Source: Edwardsiella hoshinae NBRC 105699 = ATCC 33379 (lineage in GTDB: Bacteria; Pseudomonadota; Gammaproteobacteria; Enterobacterales; Enterobacteriaceae). From it: a DNA stretch of 64,000 nt. The notes beneath the pieces are model-generated. The model did not search any database, was not told the DNA's origin, and worked only from the letters and a program-made list of their open reading frames with translations. Location of the stretch: contig NZ_BAUC01000003.1 of the NCBI RefSeq assembly GCF_000474215.1, positions 1 through 64,000 of the forward strand, in the 5' to 3' direction. A program made the translations under genes and the position numbers. Positions 9,805 through 19,279 of this stretch are shown piece after piece; position 1 is the first letter of the stretch, and every line of letters begins with the position of its first letter.

Positions 9805-10764
9805 TCAGGCCGCGCCGACCAGCAACCAGCGCGCGGCGATAAACAGCAGCAGCGCCAGCGTGGAGGCGACCCACATCAATCGGATCGTGCGGGAAATATC
9901 AGCGACGGCGATCGGGCGCAGCGCGTCACCGATCCAGGGCTTCTCGACCCGCTCGCCAAAGTAATCGTTAGGCCCGCCGAGACGAATACCCAACGCACCG
10001 GCCACTGTCGCCTCCGACCAGGCGCAATTGGGGCTGCTGTGTTGATAACGATCGCGCCAGCCAATGCGCAGCGCGCGGCTGAAATCGGCGCGGCACAAGC
10101 CCGCCGCGACACTCAGCAGCAACCAGCTTAGCCGCGCCGGGATGGCATTCGCCACATCGTCCATGCGGGCGCTGACCATACCGATCGCCCGGTATTTTTC
10201 CTGCTTGTAACCCACCATCGAGTCGAGGGTATTGACCGCCTTATAGGCCATCGCCAACGGGGCGCCGCCCAGCAACAGGAAGAACAGCGGCGCGATAACG
10301 CCATCCACGGTATTTTCTGCGACGGTCTCGACCACCGCACGGTTGATCTGCGCGGGTTGCAGCTGGCGGGTGTCACGCCCCACGATCCAGGCCAGTTTCT
10401 CCTGGCTCTCCTGGAGCCGCCCCGCCTGTAGCGGCAACGCCACCGCGCGCGCGGCCTGCGCCAGGCAACGCCCCGCCAGCACGGTAAAGATCATCCACAC
10501 CTCGACGAGCCAGCCCAACCAAGGATGGATGGCCCGCGCCAGCGCTAATCCTCCCCAAGCCACGCCCCAGGTCACGCCCACCACCAACAGCCACATCACC
10601 CCACCGCCGATACGCAGCGCCCGGTCGCTATGGCAGTAGCGCCGCACCTGGCGCTGCACCACGTCAATCAGTCGGCCTATCCAGCGTACCGGATGCGGCC
10701 AATGCGGCGGATCGCCAATCAGGCTGTCGAGCAGCCAGGCGACACACCAGGCTAACAACGTCAT
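9805..10764 (-). CDS. cbiB: CbiB, adenosylcobinamide-phosphate synthase
   Basis: CbiB is an inner-membrane enzyme that attaches (R)-1-aminopropan-2-ol phosphate to adenosylcobyric acid. At 319 residues it equals the Salmonella protein. Seen are LLDSLIGDPPHWPHPVRWIG at the N-terminus, VAENTVDGVIAPLFF in the middle and the SPNCAWSEATVAGALG region near residue 240, with several hydrophobic membrane segments. Its aminopropanol phosphate substrate derives from threonine phosphate, made by PduX encoded on the other side of the riboswitch. Confidence 0.94.
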   Translation of the reverse strand: MTLLAWCVAWLLDSLIGDPPHWPHPVRWIGRLIDVVQRQVRRYCHSDRALRIGGGVMWLLVVGVTWGVAWGGLALARAIHPWLGWLVEVWMIFTVLAGRCLAQAARAVALPLQAGRLQESQEKLAWIVGRDTRQLQPAQINRAVVETVAENTVDGVIAPLFFLLLGGAPLAMAYKAVNTLDSMVGYKQEKYRAIGMVSARMDDVANAIPARLSWLLLSVAAGLCRADFSRALRIGWRDRYQHSSPNCAWSEATVAGALGIRLGGPNDYFGERVEKPWIGDALRPIAVADISRTIRLMWVASTLALLLFIAARWLLVGAA

Positions 10765-12140
10765 TGCGCCCTCCTAGCCGCCGCCAGCCAATGCATCAGC
10801 ATCCGCGGACGCTGGGCGAAGTGGAGGTGCAGATAACTGGCAAAGGCACTGCCCACCTGCCAGCCCCCCGACCAGGTCTGACGTGTTTGACCATCGCACA
10901 CCTTGCGGCACGCCAGGAGCGCCGGGGTCTGTGGGGTAAAATCGGAATAGTGAAACTCGTGACCGCGCAGCACCTCGCCGGGCGCCGCCAGCAGCGTCGC
11001 CTGGCACGCCTGCGCCTCGCAGTAGCCAAAGCGGGTGAGCCGCTTCCCCATTTTACTGTGACCGGGAATAATATTAGCCATGCGATGCGTCTCGCCCTGT
11101 GCATCCTCTAAGGTACTGCCGAGATACATCAACCCGCCGCATTCGCCATAGATCGCCACACCACGCCGCTGCGCCTGGCGCAGGCTGTCCAGCATCGTCT
11201 CGTTGGCCGCCAACGCCTTGGCGTACAGCTCCGGATAGCCGCCGCCCAGCCAGACCATCTGACAATCGGGCAACTGGGCATCATGCAATGGGCTAAAAGA
11301 CACGATCTCGACGCCGCAGCGGGCGAGCAGTTGGATATTGTCCGGATAATAGAAGTTGAACGCCTCATCTTCGGCTATGGCCAGCCGCAACCCGCGGCCG
11401 GCGTCGGCAGGAGGCAAATCCGGCCAGACGCCCGGCGGTAACGACGTCAGCGAGCAGAGGGCCAGTAGCCGATCGATATCGAGCGTCTGTTCGAGCGTAG
11501 CGGCGAAATCGCGCCAGGGTTGCGCCGTCACCAACGATTCGCGCGCGGTCACCAGTCCCAGGTGACGCTCCGGCAGGGAGATCCCCTCGACGCTGGGCAC
11601 ATGGCCGAGCACCGGAAGGGCGCAATAGTGCTCGATCGCCGTCTTGAGCAGCGCAAAATGCGCCGCGCTGTTGACCCGATTGACGATCACCCCGGCGATA
11701 TTCAGGCTCGGGTCAAAGTGCTGAAACCCCATGACCGTCGCGGCGATGGAGGTGGACACCGCCTTACCGTCCACCAGCAGGATCACCGGGCAGCCGAGCT
11801 GCTTGGCCATCGCCGCCGTACTGCAATAAGCAGGATCGGTGCCATAGCCGTCATACAGTCCCATCACCCCTTCGATGACGGCGACATCGGCCTGCTGCAT
11901 CTGCGCGTTGAATAACGCATTCAGCGTCGGGGCGGGTAGCATAAAGCTGTCGAGATTGCGGGAGGCAACCCCGCAAACCGCCGTGTGCCAGCCGGTATCG
12001 AGATAATCCGGCCCCACTTTGTACGGCTGCACGCGTAATCCACGCTGCTGCAATACCTTCAGCAGTCCCAGCGTCAGCGTGGTCTTACCACAACCGCTGC
12101 CGGTGCCGGCCAGAACAAACGCGTACGGCTTTGCCGTCAT
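10761..12140 (-). CDS. cbiA: CbiA, cobyrinate a,c-diamide synthase
   Basis: CbiA amidates the a and c side chains of cobyrinate using glutamine and ATP. Starting at ATG 12140 (MTAKPYAFVLAGTG) it is 459 residues, as in Salmonella; AGGATCAGGG precedes this ATG, and the upstream extension lies within the leader. The P-loop-like GTGSGCGKTT is at residues 12-21. The glutamine amidotransferase domain with IYGECGGLMYLG (catalytic Cys near residue 330) occupies the C-terminal third. It is the first gene of the operon, downstream of the cobalamin riboswitch. Confidence 0.95.
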   Translation of the reverse strand: MTAKPYAFVLAGTGSGCGKTTLTLGLLKVLQQRGLRVQPYKVGPDYLDTGWHTAVCGVASRNLDSFMLPAPTLNALFNAQMQQADVAVIEGVMGLYDGYGTDPAYCSTAAMAKQLGCPVILLVDGKAVSTSIAATVMGFQHFDPSLNIAGVIVNRVNSAAHFALLKTAIEHYCALPVLGHVPSVEGISLPERHLGLVTARESLVTAQPWRDFAATLEQTLDIDRLLALCSLTSLPPGVWPDLPPADAGRGLRLAIAEDEAFNFYYPDNIQLLARCGVEIVSFSPLHDAQLPDCQMVWLGGGYPELYAKALAANETMLDSLRQAQRRGVAIYGECGGLMYLGSTLEDAQGETHRMANIIPGHSKMGKRLTRFGYCEAQACQATLLAAPGEVLRGHEFHYSDFTPQTPALLACRKVCDGQTRQTWSGGWQVGSAFASYLHLHFAQRPRMLMHWLAAARRAQ

Positions 12141-12244
12141 GACCCTGATCCTATTCAGGGTGGTAGGGATGTATCGATGCTCGCCAGCCCCGTTCGGTGA
12201 CGCGATGCATCTGAGCAACCCACTTCCCACCGAAGTTGTTGATC

Positions 12245-12405
12245 GTCACCGACAGGCCGGTCTTCTGGCTTAGCGTCCTCCTCGCCCGGCCTTCCCAATC
12301 TTGCGATCAGTGGTGTTCACGGGGTCGTCAGCATCACAGCAGCGGGGGCTGCGGGGGATTCTCACCCCCTTCCCTGCCATACACGATGGCAAAACCTGTC
12401 GGTCT
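12245..12405 (-). promoter_or_regulatory. Cobalamin riboswitch
   Basis: Read on the minus strand, this leader contains the B12 box AGCCCCCGCTGCTGTGA (12334-12350), GGTGAGAATCC just before it, GACGACCCCGTGAACACCACTG after it, GGGAAGG, and GCCAGAAGACCGGCCTG. The closing P1 stem is visible as CCGACAGG (12395-12402) with CCTGTCGG (12249-12256). All core elements of a class I cobalamin riboswitch are present. It lies about 105 nt upstream of the cbiA start and should reduce expression of the whole operon when adenosylcobalamin is abundant. Confidence 0.96.
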
Positions 12406-12791
12406 CTTTATTCTTAGCGGCCTGGCGCCACGGCACAGTCGCGAAACCGGGTACGACGCACTTTTGGTCGAGGCGGTGCGCTATACGTTCATTCAGTGCG
12501 CAATGCATGCGCCAATAGATTCTCGGATATACTGTATCCCATCACATCGATAAAAACCGACGCAATTTAGCATAAAAATATCATTATGTGCTGATGGTCT
12601 CTGCATTTGGGTGGGATTTTATTATTTATAGTTTTGAATCAATTTATTACACTAATCTTGTCTACAATATCGTGACCTATTTCTGTTGTTGTTCCCCTGC
12701 GCCGTCGCCTGCGGAGATCCCGCTGCGTCTACCGCGCCATCCAGTCGTAACACATTAAAAAATATAGCAATCCATCAATTAGCATGACACT
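12406..12791. other. Divergent promoter region between cbi operon and pduX
   Basis: This 386-bp gap has no gene. The half nearest pduX is AT-rich. An interrupted palindrome GGATA-TACTG-TATCC lies at 12525-12539 and could be an operator or part of the cbi promoter. No regulator gene of the PocR type is in the window, so the riboswitch is the only cbi control that can be supported. Confidence 0.4.
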
Positions 12792-13691
12792 ATGCGGCAA
12801 AAGAGAGCAAAAGAGGATAAATCGGTGGCAGTTGCCCAGTGTCCCGCATCATGCGGAGAGCTCATCCAGGGCTGGATTTTAGGTGGTGAGAAGTTGGTCT
12901 CCTGCCCCATCGCCTGGTACAGCACGGTCGAAGTGTGCGACGGCACGCCGCTAGCGCAGGAGCGCCCGCTCGCCCGGGCGATGATCGAGCGCCTACTGCA
13001 CCACTGGGGCTACCCGGCGCAGATGAGCCGGGCATTACGCCTCACTATCCACTCAACCATCCCCTTGGCCAAGGGGATGGCCAGCAGCACGGCGGATATC
13101 GCCGCCACCGCCGTGGCGACCGCACAACATCTGGGGCGGCAGTTGGACGAGCCGACGCTGGCCGCACTGTGCGTGGCGCTGGAGCCGACCGACAGCACCC
13201 TGTTTCGCCAGCTGACCCTGTTCGATCATAACGATGCCTCCACCCAGATCGCCTGCGGCAGCGCGCCCGAAGTGGATGTGTTGCTGCTCGAAAGCCCGCT
13301 AACCTTACGTACAGCGGACTACCATCGCCGCGCGCGCCAAAAGGCGTTAGTGGCGGAGGCGGCGGCGCTGCAACGCGCCTGGCAGCGGCTGCGAGAGGCC
13401 TGCCAGCGCCACGATCCTTACCGCCTAGGCGAGGCGACCACCCTCAGCGCCATCGCCAGCCAGCGGCTGTTACCAAAGGCGGGGTTTCCCGCGCTGCTGG
13501 CCATGGTAGAGAAGTACGGCCTGTATGGCGTCAACGTGGCGCACAGCGGCAGCGTCGTCGGTTTGCTGCTGGATCAGCGCCGACATGATGTCGATGCGCT
13601 GAAGCACCACCTCGCGCAACACGGGTTAACCCGCCACTGGCCTACGCAGCACCTGCTCAAACTGATCAGCGGCGGCGTCAACTTAATGTAA
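12792..13691 (+). CDS. pduX: PduX, L-threonine kinase
   Basis: PduX phosphorylates L-threonine to O-phosphothreonine, which CobD decarboxylates to the aminopropanol phosphate used by CbiB. It is a GHMP-family kinase: the N-terminal AVAQCPASCGELIQGWILG and the ATP-binding PLAKGMASSTADIAATAVATA (near residue 90) match Salmonella PduX closely, and so does the C-terminal LYGVNVAHSGSVVGL motif. ATG 12792 has a poor ribosome site; GTG 12825 is preceded by AAGAGGA and would give a protein 11 residues shorter, so the true start is open. In Salmonella pduX ends the pdu operon; here it stands beside cbi instead. Confidence 0.93.
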   Translation: MRQKRAKEDKSVAVAQCPASCGELIQGWILGGEKLVSCPIAWYSTVEVCDGTPLAQERPLARAMIERLLHHWGYPAQMSRALRLTIHSTIPLAKGMASSTADIAATAVATAQHLGRQLDEPTLAALCVALEPTDSTLFRQLTLFDHNDASTQIACGSAPEVDVLLLESPLTLRTADYHRRARQKALVAEAAALQRAWQRLREACQRHDPYRLGEATTLSAIASQRLLPKAGFPALLAMVEKYGLYGVNVAHSGSVVGLLLDQRRHDVDALKHHLAQHGLTRHWPTQHLLKLISGGVNLM

Positions 13692-13734
13692 GGCTCGACA
13701 AGATGACCTCCCCCAGGCGTTGGGCCGGGTTGCA

Positions 13735-13950
13735 TCAGAGATGCCGGGCCTTTTGGCTGACGTTAGATAAACGCCTGCGTAGCGGGTTAGTTAACGATGG
13801 GTGACATCTGCGTCGGTTACATTCCTGTTGCCTCGGCGCGATCTTTTCCCGCGCATCTTCCCGTGACAGGTACCGGTGAACATTCAGGCACTCATCGCAA
13901 AAATCACCATTAAATGACGCGACCCGTGTAAGCTTCATGCGCCTTAACAA
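13735..13950 (-). pseudogene. IS3-family transposase (OrfB) C-terminal remnant
   Basis: The 71-residue frame contains ASFNGDFCDECLNVHRY...SREDAREKI and a PSL motif near the end. This matches the C-terminal part of IS3-type integrase OrfB proteins (FNG-RDECLN, LEDARE-IE, HSSL). The DDE core upstream is missing, as are recognisable terminal repeats, and the end is degenerate. It is a relic marking an old insertion between pduX and the DUF2955 locus. Confidence 0.7.
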
Positions 13951-14016
13951 CGCTGTGCACCACGATGCTATTTGGCGCTCATCGCGGGCGTAGAAGAGGC
14001 GCGTAGCGCCATTTGG

Positions 14017-15027
14017 CTACCGGCTGGCGTTGTCTGCGGCTGTGGTGGGCTGCATGACAATCAGCGCCATGACGCCCAGGGCTACCGCCAACATCACGGA
14101 GCTAAAGCGGATCAGGCCATCGCTAAAGGCATCGATGCTAGTTGAAGTAATCGAGTAAAACACCAAGACCACATAGCTCGAATAGAGCAGTTGAATCGAG
14201 TTATAACTGGCCTTTTTCTCGACCGCGTGGATCCCCATAAATAAGGCGCAAACGAGCGTGACGCCCAATTGCCCAAGCAAGTTGGTTTGCAACACGCACA
14301 TGATCAAAGGAGGAAGCGCATAGAGCACACTGGCATAGGTCGTCAGTAGACGCCTGATGCCGTAGTTGTGCCCCAGGGCGGGATTGGAATCTTTGATGAT
14401 CAGCGCAACTACGATGGTAATAATCGTGCTCTGCTCCAGATCGAGCGTAATGCCGATATAGAGGATAACCAGCACCAGTGCCGCCTTAAACAGGGTGTGC
14501 CAACGCTGATGGGGACGTGTGCCGGCGCTATTGGCGGCTGCACTGGCATCGGTTAATGGCTCTCCGCCCGGGAAAATAAAATAGGCGAGGTAGGCGGTAA
14601 ACCCTGCGACGAAGATATTCTTCAGCAGGGCCAGCGGTATTTGATCAACCGAAATCGCTTTCTGTTTAACGAAAACGGCAATCATCGCCGTTGCCACCAT
14701 GAGCAAAATCGCCACCAGGTCCTGCGCATTTTTCCGCGTTCGATCCATGCACCAGTAGAATATCCCTAATAGGGCCAGGTAATAGACGTAAGGATAATCC
14801 AGCAGCAAATTGGCCAACCAGGCTTGGAGCCAGGAAGTCAGGTACAGCACCACCGCCATCAAAAACACCATGATGAGCGGCGGAGGATTGTGCGTCGTGG
14901 TGAGGAATACCGCGCACATAGCCGGCGCCAACAGCGGTAAATCCGTCCCAAATACATATTGCCAAAACAGCAACAGCACCGGGAATAGCGCGACCCGCAG
15001 TAAGGCGTTGGCGGGACTATGAAACAT
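14017..15027 (-). CDS. DUF2955 family membrane protein (FUSC/AaeB-like)
   Basis: This is a 336-residue integral membrane protein with about ten hydrophobic segments in two blocks (residues about 8-150 and 180-325), the layout of DUF2955/FUSC-type proteins related to aromatic-acid exporters. The start is placed at ATG 15027, overlapping the upstream HlyD-type gene by 11 nt. It is presumed to form the inner-membrane part of an export pair with that membrane-fusion protein. The exported compound is unknown. Confidence 0.78.
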   Translation of the reverse strand: MFHSPANALLRVALFPVLLLFWQYVFGTDLPLLAPAMCAVFLTTTHNPPPLIMVFLMAVVLYLTSWLQAWLANLLLDYPYVYYLALLGIFYWCMDRTRKNAQDLVAILLMVATAMIAVFVKQKAISVDQIPLALLKNIFVAGFTAYLAYFIFPGGEPLTDASAAANSAGTRPHQRWHTLFKAALVLVILYIGITLDLEQSTIITIVVALIIKDSNPALGHNYGIRRLLTTYASVLYALPPLIMCVLQTNLLGQLGVTLVCALFMGIHAVEKKASYNSIQLLYSSYVVLVFYSITSTSIDAFSDGLIRFSSVMLAVALGVMALIVMQPTTAADNASR

Positions 15028-16132
15028 AGCTGATGTAACTCCATGCCCATATCCACAGATCTTCCAGTCGCTCGCCTAGGTATGAGCGTCCCGGATAGAA
15101 CGCGACCACCGCACGACCGCCGTAGCGTAGGTTCACTCTGGGCGGCAGAGCATCAAGTTGGATATTGACGGGAAAACGCTGGGCGCTCGGGTTCGTGGTC
15201 GGTGAATCCAGCAGCCCGCTACTCGCATCGACCTGCAAGTTGCCGTTGCCACTGCTACCAAAGCCGATGGAGCTGATTTTCCCCGAGAATACCTGACCAG
15301 GATACGCATCCAACACCACTTTGACGCCATCCCCCCGCTTCAAATGCGCCAGCGAGTTCTCCCTGACCATGGCGGTCAGCCACAGTTTATCGGTATTAAT
15401 AAAGGTCAGCAGTGGTTGGCCGGCGCTGGCGTAGTTGCCGGTTGCCAGCACCATGTTGGTGATGACGCCATTGGCCGGCGCCTTCAAATCCGTATATTCG
15501 AGATTAAGCCTGGCTTGCGCGCGCTTGTTGAGTACCGCCTGAATTTCGGGATTTTCTTCCCCACGCGGGCCAATCTCAAAACGGGCCTTTTCCAGTGCGG
15601 AGCTCATTTGCGCCAGATTGGCCTCGGCGGTTCTCAACTGGGTCAGCGTATCATCCATGGCAGCCTGGCTGATGGTGCCCTTTTTCAGTAGCACCCTGTA
15701 CCGTTCGACCTGTAACCGGGCATTATTGGCAACGGCGCGGGCTGATGCCTCGTTAGCTTTCGCAACCTTGATGGAGGCCGAGTCCGCATGGTAGGACTGG
15801 GCGGCCTGTTGCAAAGCCAATTCAGCCGCTTTGACTTCCAGCGCGAAAGGCGCTTTATCAATGGTGACCAGCAGTTGCCCCTTCGTCACCGCTTCGTTAT
15901 TGGCGACATGAATACTGGCAATCGGGCCGGAAACCTGCGGAACCAGACGGATGACTTCACCATTGACCCGGCCCATATCGGTCATCGGAGTCATGCGATC
16001 GGCCCACAAGCTATAGATCCACAGAATAAAAACCGCCAGGAAAATGAAATACGTCAGCGAACGCGCCTGCTTGGTCTTGTCCTGCGCAGATGGCGCCGCA
16101 CCACGCGCGTCCAGCGTATTGGGGTCACGCAT
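15017..16132 (-). CDS. HlyD/EmrA-type membrane fusion protein
   Basis: This 371-residue periplasmic adaptor is anchored by one N-terminal membrane segment (about residues 26-45, LTYFIFLAVFILWIYSLWA). A lipoyl half-motif (VPQVSGPIASIHVANNEAVTKGQLLVTID) follows, then a coiled-coil hairpin rich in Ala, Gln and Glu (about 85-195) and the second half (DLKAPANGVITNMVLATGNYASAGQPLLTFI). It resembles E. coli YibH/AaeA-type adaptors. It is co-transcribed with the DUF2955 gene and most likely works with it as a tripartite-like efflux system. Confidence 0.85.
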   Translation of the reverse strand: MRDPNTLDARGAAPSAQDKTKQARSLTYFIFLAVFILWIYSLWADRMTPMTDMGRVNGEVIRLVPQVSGPIASIHVANNEAVTKGQLLVTIDKAPFALEVKAAELALQQAAQSYHADSASIKVAKANEASARAVANNARLQVERYRVLLKKGTISQAAMDDTLTQLRTAEANLAQMSSALEKARFEIGPRGEENPEIQAVLNKRAQARLNLEYTDLKAPANGVITNMVLATGNYASAGQPLLTFINTDKLWLTAMVRENSLAHLKRGDGVKVVLDAYPGQVFSGKISSIGFGSSGNGNLQVDASSGLLDSPTTNPSAQRFPVNIQLDALPPRVNLRYGGRAVVAFYPGRSYLGERLEDLWIWAWSYISYVS

Positions 16133-16171
16133 TACTCTTGTTCCTTTGCTAAAATCATAGGGAAAACGAAA

Positions 16172-16666
16172 TCAATCTAACAGACTAATTTTTTTGGTAA
16201 TTAGACTCTGTTTGGTGCGGTATTCAATGAACAGCGTGATGACAAATGCAAACCCGCCGACCAAGAAGGCCGCCCACGTGCTGGGGACAAGGATCTCGCC
16301 CATATACTTGGTCCAGATCACCGCCAGCGCCACAAACCAGCCGAAGAGTGCCGCACATTGAGTGACCGCGATGGGCAGCATGCGTCGCCAAAATGACGGA
16401 TTAATGCTGTTTTGCATCGCCGGGCATGCCTTGTGCAAATGTCTAACAAATAACTTGGCGGTAATCAGCGACAATATAATCCCCAGACCAAATGTCAGCG
16501 AGATCGCCTCTCCCCATACCGATGTTTGTTCATGTGCGATGGCATTGAGCGACAGCGGTACTGCTGCCACCGCCTTAAAATGCCAGTGCGCGATCAAGCC
16601 GTTGATCACACCATTAATCAAGCCTGCGGCAATAGAATCTTGCAGACGAATAGCCGATTGGGACAT
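16172..16666 (-). CDS. Small four-helix inner-membrane protein of unknown function
   Basis: This 164-residue hydrophobic protein has about four predicted transmembrane segments (near residues 10-40, 52-70, 93-115 and 127-150). It does not match a family I can name. Its position as the first gene of a minus-strand group, 39 nt before the HlyD-type adaptor, suggests co-expression with the efflux pair. Confidence 0.6.
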   Translation of the reverse strand: MSQSAIRLQDSIAAGLINGVINGLIAHWHFKAVAAVPLSLNAIAHEQTSVWGEAISLTFGLGIILSLITAKLFVRHLHKACPAMQNSINPSFWRRMLPIAVTQCAALFGWFVALAVIWTKYMGEILVPSTWAAFLVGGFAFVITLFIEYRTKQSLITKKISLLD

Positions 16667-17338
16667 GAATAAACATCCTCATAACTGAATAAAAAAATAG
16701 TTGCCAAGGTAAAAGTTTGACAAAATAAAATAACCGCGCGAGATAGTCTTTTCCACGCAATACACGCCATCCGCCGAGCGAATTGGGGGCGCGATCATAA
16801 CATCAATTTCCGGCGCTGAACGACACTTAATGTAGAAAAATCGCCCTGACGCCGCGAGCGACACTATCGTTGTAGGTATGCGTCGCTCTTTTAATAGAAT
16901 AGCGCGGCGCGCGATGCCTTGACGCGTTATTTTTTGTTACGACTTATGCCCTATTAATTCATGGCGTCTTTAGCATTAATCTAGAAAAAAGCAATCAGAC
17001 AAAGATGCAAATATAAGTAATATAGTATTACCAATGTTTTTCCGTCATGAGTGATGGCACCCGTTAACCATCAGTACGCTGGCGGGAGGCCGACATGGCA
17101 AAAGGCGCACTCCGGGTAACGACGGTTCAACCGCTGCCATCGTCCCTCCTCGTGCCGATGCCTGCATGTTAAGCCAGCCGCATCCGCTCACCAAGATGGC
17201 GAGCCGGTACGACGCGCTTTGTCGCGGGGTCATCTGCGTGCGCCTCGACCAGGCAGCGCGCCTTGAGCACCTCGACGCTAACCTCGCTGTGGCTAACGGT
17301 GTCTCGCGGCCTGAAGGCCGCGTTCGCACCTCATCAAC
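16667..17338. other. Intergenic region, no gene recognised
   Basis: These 672 bp hold only short frames without family resemblance. The left part (16680-17050) is AT-rich and probably carries the promoter of the membrane-protein operon. The right part ends in the hairpin listed at 17305-17322. Confidence 0.5.
17305..17322 (-). terminator. GC-rich hairpin after the sigma-54 activator gene
   Basis: CGCGGCC-TGAA-GGCCGCG is a perfect 7-bp stem with a 4-nt loop, 17 nt beyond the stop codon of the activator. There is no T-run, so intrinsic termination is uncertain; it may act as a 3'-end stabiliser. Confidence 0.45.
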
Positions 17339-19279
17339 CTACTTAGCCACCAGTTGCCCATTGAGATGACGATAGATACTCATCTTGCTAATGTTTAGTA
17401 GTTGGGCAACCTTCTTCTGATTTTGCTGATTACGCTCCAAGTAATACTGAATGATCTGGTTTTGGCAGTGGTTGGTCATCAATTTGAAATCATCCAATAG
17501 GGGGATCTGGCAGACCAACACATCGCCCTCTGCGGCGGCGACCTTTTCCGCTATGTTAGCGCCCTCTTCGCTCAGGCAATAACGTTGCAACAGTTGGTTC
17601 GGTGAGAGGGCGGGAAAAACACGGTAGAGGATGGAAAAGCGCTCTATGATAGCGCGCAACTCGCGCACGTTACCATTAAATGGATGGCGGCACAGTTCCG
17701 CCAGAAGCGCCTGCTCTTTCTGCTCGGTCAAATCACATCCCATTTCTTGCAGAAAACGATGCCCCAGAAAACAAATATCATTATCTCGGCTACGCAAGGG
17801 TGGGATCTGAATATGGAGCGTATTCAACCGATAATACAGATCACTACGGAACAGACGCTCACCAATCTGCCCCTGTAAGTCCTGATTAGTCGCGGTGATA
17901 ATACGGACATCGACCGGCACGACCTCGTTACTGCCAATACGCATGATCTCTTTTTCTTGCAAGACACGTAGCAGCTTGGTCTGCATATTCAAGGGTAATT
18001 CACCAATCTCATCTAAGAAGAGCGTGCCGCCGTGCGCCAACTCGAACAGCCCGGCCTTACCCTTACGCGTCGCCCCGGTAAAGGCGCCATCGACATAGCC
18101 AAATAGCTCACTCTCCAACAAGTTTTCCGGAATCGCCGCACAGTTAATCGCGACAAAGGGACGGTGGCTGCGCGAGCTGTTGCGGTGAATGCTCTGGGCG
18201 AATAACTCCTTACCGGTGCCCGACTCCCCCTGGATCAAGACGTTAGCCTGGGTCGCGGCATAGTGTAGCACCAGCGTTTTCAGCGCCTGCATCTTCGGCG
18301 AGGCGGTTAGAATATCATCGATGTCATAACGCGCAACAAACCCTTGGCGATGCCGCTCTTTCTCGCGTAGGCGGTGTTCGGCATGGCGGATCAAGCGCGA
18401 GGCCGACAGCGTACAGACAACCCCCAGACTACGTCCTTGGCTAATAATTGGGACTCGGTTCGCCACAAAGGTTTCACCTTTGACCTCTAGCACTTGCCCC
18501 AATTGACTCTGTTGGCTTCTTAACACGTCCTGGGTTTGAGACTCGGGGATTAGGGTACGGATCTCCAACCCCATGACTTCCGACAACTCGCATTGCAAGA
18601 TCTTGAGCGCCGCAGGGTTGACCTGGATGATGCGATCTTGATCGTCGGTCACAATCAGGGCCTCGGCAATCGTCGACAGCATCGTATCCAGTTGTGCGGC
18701 CTTCTGACGGCTTTCATCCTCCGCCTGCGCCAACAATATGGCTTGCTGCAACGCGCGATGAATCGCATCTGCATCCGCCGTCAATAAACGCGCATTCACC
18801 CCCAAACGCTGCGCGGCGCTCACCACCAGGATCCCGCCCACGATAATATCTAACTGGCGCATATCATCATGCTGCAACAGCGCATCGATATCCTCCCGGC
18901 TATGGAAGACATCCTGGTAGATACGCATCCCCAATGCCTGAGCAATCAACTCAACCCCTGGTAACGGTTGGTGATAGCTGATCACGCCGATGGTCGTAGC
19001 CTGACCACGTAGCGGCAACAGTAGCGCCAACAAGTCTAAGGCGCTCGTCTCAATCGAGACGACCGGTTTGTGCGTATATAAGTGGATTTTCTCCGCAGTA
19101 CCGCCGCGGCTGATCACCGCCGCGATCTCTTTCGGTAAGCAGGACACCTGACGCGCTACGGCATCAAAAGCCCCATCAATCACCGTTAAACGACAGTTCA
19201 ACGCGTCAGCCTGCTGCTGTGCCAGCATTGCCAACTGGGGATAAGGCGCGATAAAGGCAAAATGAAACGGGATAGCCAT
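17339..19279 (-). CDS. PrpR-type sigma-54-dependent transcriptional activator
   Basis: At 646 residues from ATG 19279 (AGAGGAA ribosome site; the longer frame adds 12 residues and is less likely), it has four parts. Residues about 1-190 are a PrpR_N ligand-sensing domain, known in PrpR for 2-methylcitrate. Residues about 200-310 are a PAS-type domain. Residues about 335-560 are an AAA+ sigma-54 interaction domain with Walker A GESGTGKE, the sigma-54 contact motif GAFTGA and GGTLFLDEIGELP. The C-terminus is a Fis-type helix-turn-helix (NQKKVAQLLNISKMSIYRHL). It lies divergent to a DMT transporter whose promoter is of -24/-12 type. It is therefore the obvious activator of the three sigma-54 promoters in this window. 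The ligand is probably a small di- or tricarboxylate, but is unknown. Confidence 0.9.
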   Translation of the reverse strand: MAIPFHFAFIAPYPQLAMLAQQQADALNCRLTVIDGAFDAVARQVSCLPKEIAAVISRGGTAEKIHLYTHKPVVSIETSALDLLALLLPLRGQATTIGVISYHQPLPGVELIAQALGMRIYQDVFHSREDIDALLQHDDMRQLDIIVGGILVVSAAQRLGVNARLLTADADAIHRALQQAILLAQAEDESRQKAAQLDTMLSTIAEALIVTDDQDRIIQVNPAALKILQCELSEVMGLEIRTLIPESQTQDVLRSQQSQLGQVLEVKGETFVANRVPIISQGRSLGVVCTLSASRLIRHAEHRLREKERHRQGFVARYDIDDILTASPKMQALKTLVLHYAATQANVLIQGESGTGKELFAQSIHRNSSRSHRPFVAINCAAIPENLLESELFGYVDGAFTGATRKGKAGLFELAHGGTLFLDEIGELPLNMQTKLLRVLQEKEIMRIGSNEVVPVDVRIITATNQDLQGQIGERLFRSDLYYRLNTLHIQIPPLRSRDNDICFLGHRFLQEMGCDLTEQKEQALLAELCRHPFNGNVRELRAIIERFSILYRVFPALSPNQLLQRYCLSEEGANIAEKVAAAEGDVLVCQIPLLDDFKLMTNHCQNQIIQYYLERNQQNQKKVAQLLNISKMSIYRHLNGQLVAK

